A stretch of 11,362 nt of DNA from Candidatus Kerfeldbacteria bacterium (GTDB lineage Bacteria > Patescibacteriota > Patescibacteriia > Veblenbacterales > UBA10138). Positions 1 through 7,064 of the stretch are shown here, piece by piece; the stretch's first letter is position 1; each line of letters opens with the position of its first letter. The DNA lies in contig JACRFN010000015.1 of assembly GCA_016217875.1 (NCBI GenBank), positions 1 to 11,362 on the forward strand. Direction: 5' to 3'. The position numbers and the translations under genes are program-made. The notes beneath the pieces were generated by a model. It was not told where the DNA came from. It made no database searches and was given only the letters and a program-made list of their open reading frames with translations.

Positions 1-3000
1 ACGGTTTTACCGTGTTGAGAGGTTCTTCGTATGGCTTAACTTTTCAAGCGCCAGCCAATGCCTCTACAGGCGTCCCCTTTCCGCCGATCTTTAACTTTCG
101 TCCCTCCACTAATAACTCGGTGCAGAGTTACGAGATTATAATAAAAGGCGATCAGACTTTCACTGGTACTACCTACTGGGACTATGCTTTCCCCACGCCG
201 GCCCTAGACGCCTCGAGCCACTGTTCAAGTTCAACGTGCAATGTGGGCTACGGTACTGGTTTCTACCGTATTATGGCGGCGTCCATACCGCTGGCGCCCA
301 GTACTACCTATTACTGGAGGGTGAAAACATTTAGTTCGCTTTTCCACGAGATTACTTCATCCTCAGTGCCACTGGAATCCACCAACATCTCGAGCTTTAC
401 CACCGGCAGCTTGGTTGATACTATGCCGCCCAATATCCAGTTCCGACCAGTGATGCAGCTTAAGACCGGCGCCGACCGCGTCTTAATTGCTCGTGTCGGC
501 GACAACGTGGCTACTTATAACTCCAGCCCGGCTTTGAGCACTTCGCTTGTTTACTGTAACTCAAGTACTAGTTGCACACCCGGCACTTCCATTTCCGGTG
601 TGTACGTGGCTGCCGGGTATTGGAAATACACCATCCCTCAAGCTGTGGTGGACCATACCGACTCGGCTGCCAACGGCATTCGTTACTACTTAACGGCCTC
701 CGACGGCACCAATAGCACTAGCTTCAAACAGCCTGATGGTACCACGCCGTTCACCATCACCATCGCGGCACTCGCCACCACCCACAAGCTTGTCGGCGCT
801 GTCACTGACCAAGCGGCTGCTTGTTTGGCTGGTGTTTATGTGTTTGCTGAGGGTTACTCATTCAACAACTTGTCGGGCGCTACCTCATGCGCCGGCGGTA
901 CTTACTCTTTGGGCAGTATTCCACCCGGTACTTACGACTTGGTGGCGTTTAAGGATGGCTATGGCGACCGTAGGTTACAAGGCGTGTTTGCCATACCTTC
1001 AGCCGATTCTACTCCAACTTACAATTTTTCCTTGACCTCTGGCGCCTCAGGCGGTTCAGGCGGCAGTTTCTCCAGGCCTCATGTTAAGTTCACCGGTCCG
1101 CCTGACAATATGACCGGCATTCCAGGCGGCCTGACTGGTTTTAAGATTTTTATGGCTTTTGACCGCGCCATGAGTTCTAGCTCAGTTACCTCGCCGGGCA
1201 ACATACTATTAAAGAAGTTCTCCGGCTCAACCGATGAGACCGGCTCATCCGGTACTATCAACGGCGCTACCGTATCAGGCACCTTGGGTGCGACCATTAC
1301 TTATTATGCGCAGAATACCGATGGCAATATAGGTCCATTGGAATCGAATCTGGCCGTCATCACTCCCACGGCTTCGTTCGGCGATAATAAAACAATCGTG
1401 GTCATTGTTACGCCGGGCGTTACCGACACCTCAGCCAACTCCGTGGAAGGCAACCAACCCGATGGCGCTTACGTTTTCACCTTTAGCACCGGTTCCACTT
1501 TCACGAGTGGTGGCGGTGGGGGAGGTGGTGGAACCTTTGGTAGTGGCGCCTTTAATCCGCCTTATGTAGTGGGCACTACCCCTAAGCCAGGCACTCCCAG
1601 TATTCCTCTTAACACCAAGCTTGCGTTGACGTTCTCGCAAGCCATGGATAGTACCACTCTTACCTCTAACACAATTAAGCTTTATACAGTATCAAATAAT
1701 AATGAAAGTCTGATAGATACTTCAAGTTGGTCTTATAGTCTTGACACTACCAAAACCATCGCGATTCTAGCGCCCAGCTCCAATCTGACCGCTTCCACCC
1801 AGTACCGTCTCAAGGCATTAGGTGGTGTTAAGTCAGCCATTGGCCTAGGCTTGATGGCGCCCGGCTCCGAGAGTTTGGTGGCTTTCCAGGCTGACTTCAC
1901 TACCGGTACTGCCACTGATATTGGGGCTCCCTCCAAACTAGGCAGCTACCCTGATAACAACGCTACTAGCGTGCCGGTGAACAGCGGGGCCATTATGGTG
2001 GCCTTTAACAAGGCTTTGGATCCTTCAACCATCAGTACCAGCACTGTTTCCCTGGCGGTTGGTTCCAGCACAGTCAGCGGCACAGTGTCTTATGACGACA
2101 CTAAAAACGCCGTCCTCTTCACTCCCAAAGTGGCCTTGTCAGCCAGCACCTCGTATACGCTTACTATTTCTACCGGGGTCAAGGGTCTGAACGGCACGGC
2201 TATATCAAGCGCTTACTCCATCAGCTTTACTACTGGTTCGGCTGACACCGTGGCGCCCACCATCTCCTTTGCCAATGGCAGCGACTACGCCATCGCCGTG
2301 ACATATTCCGAGCCGATGTTGGCCGTTAATGCCACTGATACCACTAATTTTGGCGCTTCAGTGCTTAATCCAGCTAAATACACTTTGAATAGCGCGTCTT
2401 TGCCATCATCGGTAGTCATGCGTTATGAAGCTGATAAAAACACGGTTATGATAGAAGGTTTGGCCTTAACCAGTGGCAGCTCGTTCACCTTGACTGTCAC
2501 AGGTGTCAAAGACCTGTCAGGTAATACCATATCTGGCACGCCAAGCATAGGTGGTACAGTGCTGTCGTCCGCTTCCAGTGGAGGCATGCTTGGACCCGGC
2601 GTGATCTCCGGCGGGTCTTTTGCCGCCCCTACTGGCCCCAATTACGCCACGTCTGGCATCAGCTACATGCCCCCGGCCATGGCCAGGCCATTCAATACCG
2701 GCGCCGGTGTCACTACTATTTACGGCGTGGAAATCCCAATCTCCAAGCAGATTCCAGCCAGCGGTAAAATAGTACTGGCTTTTCCAACTGGCTTTGATGT
2801 TTCAGGCGCTAAGAAAGATCCAAACTCTCCGCCCAACAGCGACATCAACGGTCCGGGTGCTGGCGCGGTGGTGTTTGGTACTGCAACTGAGACGCCCCAA
2901 TCAGGCGGAGCGGGTGCTGATGGTGTAACAGTAGATACGGTAGCCCGCACCGTTACGGTTACGCTCGGCGCGGTGCCGACGCGCAGCGAGTACAGCGACA

Positions 3001-6000
3001 CGCATGATTATCTGCGCTTGGACATTGCCGGCCTTAAGAATTCCACTATACCAATGGACTTTGGCACTTCCGGCTATACAGTGGATATTAAAACCTACTC
3101 CGGTACCACTTTGCTTGATTCCAGTGTGTCCCAGCCGTTCTTTATCGGCGCCAGTGGCAATTACAAGATTGACGTCACGGTAGCCACGGCGAGCAACGTC
3201 ACCGGCACTATGAAAGTATTAGTCGGTTCGCCTATGACCGGCATGCAAGACCAAACCGTTACCTTTACTAACGGTACCTCGTCAACCGTCGCCAGCTTTA
3301 CTGGATTGTCAGATGGTGAGTATATGGTGTTTACCGATTCCATGTTCACCAATACAGCCAATAATGACGAATGGTCTGGCCAGGCCATGCCCACCTCCGT
3401 GCGCATTTCCGGGGCCGATGCCGCCAAGACAATAACACTTAGCAAACTTACCGGTGCGGCCGGCACAGCGGCCGTAAAGGTGTTCGTGAAAGGCCCGGCT
3501 AACGAACCGGTAGAGGTTTTTGCCGGCAGTCCCTCGGGCTTCATTCGCAAAAAGGTAACGCTTGACGGCAATGCCACCAATTACGACACCATTACCCTTG
3601 CTCTAACCAAGAGCCAGAATTGGTTCGTGGGCGTGGGGCCGCAAATGCCTGATATGTCAATGTCCGGTCCGCCGCCGGCCCCCAGTTACATGCCGCCTAA
3701 ACCATGGGAAGTGAACATTGCGGCTGGTGGCACATTTAAGGAAGACAGTGTTGATGTTAATGCACCTATTTGCGTAAACCCTGACAAAGATGTGGCCAAT
3801 GACGGTTGTGTCAGCTTCGTGCTCCAATCAGCCGGCTTGACCATTAACGGCACGGTGCAGGACGGTGCGGGCAACGCCATTGCCAACGCCGAGGTATACG
3901 GCTACACGCCGCAAGGCGGTTTTGGCACTCACGCCCAAGCCTCGGCCCAGGGTACTTTTACCCTTAAAGTGATTGCCGGTTCGTACTCGGTTGGCGCTTT
4001 TGTACCTGGCATGCCTTCGGGGCAGGAGCAGTCGGTAGTTGTGACAGCCGGCGGCGTATATGCTGGCGGCTCCACCACCGTTACCACTAATGTTATTATC
4101 AAACTGTCCAAACCCGATTACACCATTACAGGTAAAGTAACCGATGGTACCACAGTCATCAATGGCGCCTCGGTCTACGCTTATCGTACTGACGGTCCGG
4201 GTAACGCCCAGGCTTTAACCGACACCCAGGGTGCCTACACGCTCTACGTTGGCAGCGGCAGTTGGAAAGTCGGTACCTTCCTCCCAGGCTACGGGCAGTT
4301 GCCGGAAAAATCACTCACGGTGGCAAGCGCCAATCTTACTAACCAGAACTTCGCGCCTACCACGGCTGATTTCGGCACCATTAACGGTACGGTTTTCAGT
4401 AGTGCCGACGCCACCATTGATGCGAATGAGGGAATAGCCGGCGCCTTTGTGCACGTGGAAGGTACCCCCACCTCGGGCGGCTTCAGCGCCAATGATGCGT
4501 CAACCGCGGCTGACGGCACTTATTCCTTAAGAGTGCCGGCCGGCTCAGGTTACACCATTCGCGTGTTCAAGCCAGGCCGGGGACAGATGGCTTCAGTGGA
4601 TGCCAACTTGGCCGCTATTACTGCTTTTTCAGTGACTGCCGGCGGTACAGTGACCAAGAACGTACGCACCGGAGCTCTTAACACCATTACCATTACTTTC
4701 TCGGGCACTGTCAGTCAAGCCTTTGTTGACGTGTTCAATACTACTAACAACATGGGCAACCACGCCGAGGTGAAGAACGGCGCCAGCGCTACCATGCAGT
4801 TGCCGAGCGGCACCTACGGCGTAAAAGTCTTCGTGCCTGGCGTGGACGCCGCTGGTCTGGCTTTGTCTGATACCTCTGGCATCGGCACCACGGTGCTGGC
4901 CGGCACCACAGTCGGTTCCAATGTTACGGTAGACGGCAATGAAGGTATTACCGTCACCTTGCCTGCCATGCGTATAGTTTCAGGTACGGTGTATAAAACC
5001 AGCCTTGACACGGGCAATGAGCTGGAAAAAGCCTGGGTAGAACTGATGGATGATACCGTGGGTATCCGCTTCGGCACGCTGACGGCTGCCAACGGCACCT
5101 TTAGCCTGCAAGCCAAGGCCGGCACTTACAAGCTTCAGGCCATGAAACCTGGCTATGTTGGCGCGCCTAATGCGTTGACTGTGTCCGACACTGCCGACAG
5201 CACCGGCAATAACGTTATCTTAACTCAAGCTTCCATTACTGTTTCCGGCCAGGTGAAGATAGGCTCTACCGGCGCTAGCCGAGCCTTCGTCCGCGCTGAG
5301 CGCGTGGGCGCGGTTGGTATGGCCGGGGCGCCGGCGGACGCGAGCGGCAACTACACGCTTTCTCTGTCAAGTGGTTCCTGGCGCGTCTACGGCGTGGCTG
5401 AAGGCTACCAGGAGGCCGAATACGGCACTGTTGTTACCTCATCGCTCACCAATGCCAACATTACACTGTCCGGTACCGTGGCTCTTAATCCGCCCAAAGC
5501 GCAGTCCATTACGCCGGCGCAAGGCGGCGAGCTGATTGACAGCGTGGCCGGCGTCAAGCTTACTATTCCGGCGAGCGCCCTCGGCAGCTCAACTTCCTCC
5601 GGGCAAGTACAGGCCAAGGAAACAAACAATCTTACTAAAACTTCCTCGGCCAAGATTGCCGGCAACAAAGGCAAGGAGATCAAGGCGACTGATTCGTCCG
5701 GCAACCCCATCAACTCCTTGAGTGGTTCCATTACCGTGGAAATGACCTACAGCGCAGCTGACCTAACCTCGCTCGGTATAGCCGAAGACAGCGCTGACGA
5801 GAGCAAGCTTAACTTGTCATATTGGGACGACACGGCCAACAACTGGGTAACAGTACCCGGAACCATTGATACCGCTACCAACACCGTTCGCGGCAACACC
5901 GACCACTTGACCATTTTCGCCATCGTGTTGCCCTTTGTGGCTACCGCGGCTTCTGCTGCTACCGTCGCTCCTGTTACCACCTCTGGCGGCGGTACGCTTT

Positions 6001-6935
6001 CTTCCGGCTTCTCCGCCGGTACTCTGGCTTCCACTTTCAGCCTTAACAGCGGAGCCTCCACCACGGTAAGCTCCACCGTAACGCTGAACCTAAGTTCCAC
6101 CAATGCCACCCAGGTGACGATTTCCGAGTCGCCTGACTTCAGCGGCGCTTCCTGGCAAACTTATGCGCCGACTGTCACTTACAACTTGTCGTCAGGCAGC
6201 GGACTTAAGACCGTGTACGTTAAATATCGTGACGTTAACGGTACAGTGAGCTCGCGTTTGAGTGCCAATATTACACTCAACCCTGGCGCAACGGCTGAAG
6301 AAATTACCGCACCGGCGCTCAAGCCAGTTTCTGAAGCCGAGCGGGCCGCTCAAGTACTGACTATTACTAAGGAGGCGGCTAAGGTAGCTACGGTTGAGGC
6401 CGAGGCTATGGCGACCGAAGTGGGCGTCAAGCGCGACACCGGCTTGGAGCAGCGTTATAGTTCAACCATCGTGGCCCGCGTGGTAGTGGCCTCTACTCCG
6501 GCCGCGAGCAAAGCCCGCGTGGTCAACTTCGTCACTTACGGCACGCCTACCACCACGAGCTTAGGGGCCGGGGAGCGGGCTGGCGTAGTCAACAGTTTCC
6601 GGGCGGCTTTCGGCAAAGTGCCGACTACTGAGGCCGACTGGTCTGACGTCATCAAGATAGCTAACGGCCGTTTCCCCAGCGTCAGCAATGCCACGCGCGA
6701 AAAGTCGGTGGAGGGAACCTTTAAAAAGATCTATCAACGCTCTTCAGTCAGAACGCAGGCCAACGATGATGCCGCGGTTGTGGTAATGGCCTATGGTCTG
6801 CGCACTGCCACGCGTAATCTTAATTCGGAAAAAGTCGCTATCAAGAGCTTTAAAGTTATATTCGGTAAAGCTCCGACCACAGCTTCGGATTGGGACGCGG
6901 TGCGCGCCATTGCCTACTCAGGCGCTAGAAGGTAA
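1..6935 (+). CDS. Giant multi-domain Ig-like/carboxypeptidase-regulatory surface protein, 5' end missing
   Basis: This is probably a cell-surface stalk or adhesin; its ligand is unknown. The frame is open to base 1, so the GTG at 12 is only the first possible start and the true start and signal peptide lie upstream. Residues below count from that GTG. An FN3-like domain (about 8-132, with a YYWRVKTF strand) and an Ig-like domain (137-252) come first. A carboxypeptidase-regulatory-like domain (257-342) and four SbsA-type Ig domains (352-848; signatures such as FSQAMDS and FNKALDPSTI) follow. Next is a beta region of unclear family (894-1250), then six tandem carboxypeptidase-regulatory-like domains (1275-1826), a ZU5/GAIN-like domain (1835-1975), another Ig-like domain (2005-2098) and a triplicated helical C-terminus (2188-2307). 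The only eight cysteines form four close pairs, which fits an extracytoplasmic protein. I see no LPXTG motif or C-terminal membrane anchor. The gene ends in tandem stops TAA TAG and is followed by a terminator. The overall class is secure; exact domain borders are approximate. Confidence 0.9.
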   Translation, partial: GFTVLRGSSYGLTFQAPANASTGVPFPPIFNFRPSTNNSVQSYEIIIKGDQTFTGTTYWDYAFPTPALDASSHCSSSTCNVGYGTGFYRIMAASIPLAPSTTYYWRVKTFSSLFHEITSSSVPLESTNISSFTTGSLVDTMPPNIQFRPVMQLKTGADRVLIARVGDNVATYNSSPALSTSLVYCNSSTSCTPGTSISGVYVAAGYWKYTIPQAVVDHTDSAANGIRYYLTASDGTNSTSFKQPDGTTPFTITIAALATTHKLVGAVTDQAAACLAGVYVFAEGYSFNNLSGATSCAGGTYSLGSIPPGTYDLVAFKDGYGDRRLQGVFAIPSADSTPTYNFSLTSGASGGSGGSFSRPHVKFTGPPDNMTGIPGGLTGFKIFMAFDRAMSSSSVTSPGNILLKKFSGSTDETGSSGTINGATVSGTLGATITYYAQNTDGNIGPLESNLAVITPTASFGDNKTIVVIVTPGVTDTSANSVEGNQPDGAYVFTFSTGSTFTSGGGGGGGGTFGSGAFNPPYVVGTTPKPGTPSIPLNTKLALTFSQAMDSTTLTSNTIKLYTVSNNNESLIDTSSWSYSLDTTKTIAILAPSSNLTASTQYRLKALGGVKSAIGLGLMAPGSESLVAFQADFTTGTATDIGAPSKLGSYPDNNATSVPVNSGAIMVAFNKALDPSTISTSTVSLAVGSSTVSGTVSYDDTKNAVLFTPKVALSASTSYTLTISTGVKGLNGTAISSAYSISFTTGSADTVAPTISFANGSDYAIAVTYSEPMLAVNATDTTNFGASVLNPAKYTLNSASLPSSVVMRYEADKNTVMIEGLALTSGSSFTLTVTGVKDLSGNTISGTPSIGGTVLSSASSGGMLGPGVISGGSFAAPTGPNYATSGISYMPPAMARPFNTGAGVTTIYGVEIPISKQIPASGKIVLAFPTGFDVSGAKKDPNSPPNSDINGPGAGAVVFGTATETPQSGGAGADGVTVDTVARTVTVTLGAVPTRSEYSDTHDYLRLDIAGLKNSTIPMDFGTSGYTVDIKTYSGTTLLDSSVSQPFFIGASGNYKIDVTVATASNVTGTMKVLVGSPMTGMQDQTVTFTNGTSSTVASFTGLSDGEYMVFTDSMFTNTANNDEWSGQAMPTSVRISGADAAKTITLSKLTGAAGTAAVKVFVKGPANEPVEVFAGSPSGFIRKKVTLDGNATNYDTITLALTKSQNWFVGVGPQMPDMSMSGPPPAPSYMPPKPWEVNIAAGGTFKEDSVDVNAPICVNPDKDVANDGCVSFVLQSAGLTINGTVQDGAGNAIANAEVYGYTPQGGFGTHAQASAQGTFTLKVIAGSYSVGAFVPGMPSGQEQSVVVTAGGVYAGGSTTVTTNVIIKLSKPDYTITGKVTDGTTVINGASVYAYRTDGPGNAQALTDTQGAYTLYVGSGSWKVGTFLPGYGQLPEKSLTVASANLTNQNFAPTTADFGTINGTVFSSADATIDANEGIAGAFVHVEGTPTSGGFSANDASTAADGTYSLRVPAGSGYTIRVFKPGRGQMASVDANLAAITAFSVTAGGTVTKNVRTGALNTITITFSGTVSQAFVDVFNTTNNMGNHAEVKNGASATMQLPSGTYGVKVFVPGVDAAGLALSDTSGIGTTVLAGTTVGSNVTVDGNEGITVTLPAMRIVSGTVYKTSLDTGNELEKAWVELMDDTVGIRFGTLTAANGTFSLQAKAGTYKLQAMKPGYVGAPNALTVSDTADSTGNNVILTQASITVSGQVKIGSTGASRAFVRAERVGAVGMAGAPADASGNYTLSLSSGSWRVYGVAEGYQEAEYGTVVTSSLTNANITLSGTVALNPPKAQSITPAQGGELIDSVAGVKLTIPASALGSSTSSGQVQAKETNNLTKTSSAKIAGNKGKEIKATDSSGNPINSLSGSITVEMTYSAADLTSLGIAEDSADESKLNLSYWDDTANNWVTVPGTIDTATNTVRGNTDHLTIFAIVLPFVATAASAATVAPVTTSGGGTLSSGFSAGTLASTFSLNSGASTTVSSTVTLNLSSTNATQVTISESPDFSGASWQTYAPTVTYNLSSGSGLKTVYVKYRDVNGTVSSRLSANITLNPGATAEEITAPALKPVSEAERAAQVLTITKEAAKVATVEAEAMATEVGVKRDTGLEQRYSSTIVARVVVASTPAASKARVVNFVTYGTPTTTSLGAGERAGVVNSFRAAFGKVPTTEADWSDVIKIANGRFPSVSNATREKSVEGTFKKIYQRSSVRTQANDDAAVVVMAYGLRTATRNLNSEKVAIKSFKVIFGKAPTTASDWDAVRAIAYSGARR
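1065..2556 (+). repeat. Array of four SbsA-type (Big_5) Ig-like domains within the surface protein
   Basis: Four consecutive units begin near residues 352, 514, 637 and 744. Each opens with a proline-containing strand (PPYVVGTTPKPG, PSKLGSYPDNN, APTISFANG), continues with a hydrophobic-FxxAM/L strand (FMAFDRAMSS, LTFSQAMDST, VAFNKALDPS, VTYSEPMLAV), and ends with a T-L/Y-L strand. The first three end in FSTGS or FTTGT/S. This is the known SbsA/Big_5 pattern of bacterial surface-layer and adhesin stalks. Units 1 and 2 are separated by an eight-glycine linker. Unit 4 is the most divergent. Confidence 0.8.
1509..1531 (+). other. Poly-glycine linker tract (eight Gly codons), G-rich strand
   Basis: Codons for Gly 500-507 follow one another without interruption, flanked by Thr, Ser and Gly. 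They form a flexible hinge between the first and second SbsA-type Ig domains. All four third-position bases are used, so this is not simple trinucleotide slippage, but the + strand is a dense run of GG and GGGGG blocks. Confidence 0.85.
3837..5484 (+). repeat. Six tandem carboxypeptidase-regulatory-like domains within the surface protein
   Basis: The units start near residues 1276, 1370, 1454, 1556, 1654 and 1740, about 85-100 residues each. Each opens with a variant of T-I-x-G-T-V (LTINGTVQD, YTITGKVTD, GTINGTVFS, ITFSGTVSQ, RIVSGTVYK, ITVSGQVKI). Most then carry an A-x-V-x-x strand and a G-x-Y/F-x-L strand. Each has a final signature G-S/T/Y-Y/W/T-x-V/I/L followed by PGM, PGY, PGR, PGV or EGY. 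This is the transthyretin-like CarboxypepD_reg fold, usual in extracellular proteins as a stalk or carbohydrate-facing module. Units are diverged, so this is an old expansion and not a recent DNA-level tandem repeat. Confidence 0.8.
5514..5936 (+). other. ZU5/GAIN-like domain with a GPS-like HLT motif
   Basis: Residues about 1835-1975 run from GGELIDSVAGVKLTIPASAL (ZU5-like opening) through KATDSSGNPINSLSGSITV to SYWDDTANNWVTVPG and DHLTIFAIV. Bacterial surface proteins with the pattern IPAGAL, then D-x-x-G, then YWD-W, then H-F/L-T-x-FA are commonly assigned to ZU5-like domains. The terminal W1938, W1945 and H1965-L1966-T1967-x-F1969-A1970 spacing recalls the eukaryotic GPS motif but lacks its cysteines. 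Whether it self-cleaves cannot be told from sequence. Confidence 0.6.
6573..6932 (+). repeat. Threefold helical repeat at the extreme C-terminus of the surface protein
   Basis: Three units with a 42-43 residue period begin at E2188, E2230 and E2273. Each has E-R/K, then S/T-F-R/K, then F/Y followed by a basic residue. Each ends with V-x-x-I/M-A-x-G or close to it. Units 1 and 3 are closest, sharing 13 of 25 positions from SF to IA, including FGK, PTT and DW. Unit 2 has lost PTT and DW. The position at the very C-terminus suggests attachment to the envelope, by analogy with three-unit SLH anchors; that role is inference. Confidence 0.7.
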
Positions 6936-6949
6936 TAGAGTAATTTCGG

Positions 6950-6993
6950 CGCTGGGCTAGACCCGCCCCTTAAAGGCGGGTCTAGCCTGAGCG
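6950..6993 (+). terminator. Strong intrinsic terminator after the surface protein gene
   Basis: A perfect 13-bp GC-rich stem (6955-6967 with 6975-6987) closes a 7-nt loop. It is extended at its base by four more pairs (6950-6953 with 6990-6993) across a small asymmetric bulge. The following TTATATT is an imperfect U-tract. It lies 14 bp after the stop codon and separates this gene from the kinase cluster. Confidence 0.85.
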
Positions 6994-7039
6994 TTATATT
7001 GCATATCTATTGGTGTTCAATAATCAGCCTGCTTATTAA

Positions 7040-7050
7040 TTTGCTATACT
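7040..7050 (+). promoter_or_regulatory. Extended -10 promoter TTTGCTATACT for the first histidine kinase
   Basis: TGC-TATACT matches the extended -10 form TGn-TATAAT, with hexamer 7045-7050. No convincing -35 sits 16-18 bp upstream, which is tolerated with an extended -10. Expected transcription start is near 7057, only about 8 nt before the ATG at 7065. The same 11-mer recurs before the second kinase. Confidence 0.7.
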
Positions 7051-7055
7051 GAAGG
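7051..7055 (+). promoter_or_regulatory. Possible Shine-Dalgarno GAAGG before the first histidine kinase
   Basis: GAAGG lies 9 nt before the ATG, a workable spacing. It overlaps the predicted initiation region of the adjacent promoter, so a transcript starting near 7057 would not contain it. It would act only on a transcript started further upstream, and the terminator at 6950-6993 leaves little room for one. Confidence 0.35.
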
Positions 7056-7064
7056 CGTAATTTT

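Noticed and set aside
3161..3580. 139-codon open frame on the - strand inside the surface protein gene
   Set aside because: It lies wholly opposite a well-supported coding region, has no recognisable domain, and is explained by the codon composition of the + strand gene. The same holds for those at 5405-5731 and 5747-6109.
5314..5721. + strand open frames in another phase inside the surface gene (5314-5535, 5536-5721)
   Set aside because: They have low-complexity, Arg/Pro-rich translations typical of out-of-frame reading of GC-rich DNA, with no start signals and no domain.
6540..6932. C-terminal region as SLH domains
   Set aside because: It has three helical units as in SLH anchors, but the SLH signature residues (FxDV, WA near the start, GxxxG, TRAE) are absent.
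6300..6935. Sortase or type IX sorting signal at the C-terminus of the surface protein
   Set aside because: There is no LPXTG-like motif, no C-terminal hydrophobic segment with a basic tail, and no matching C-terminal beta domain.
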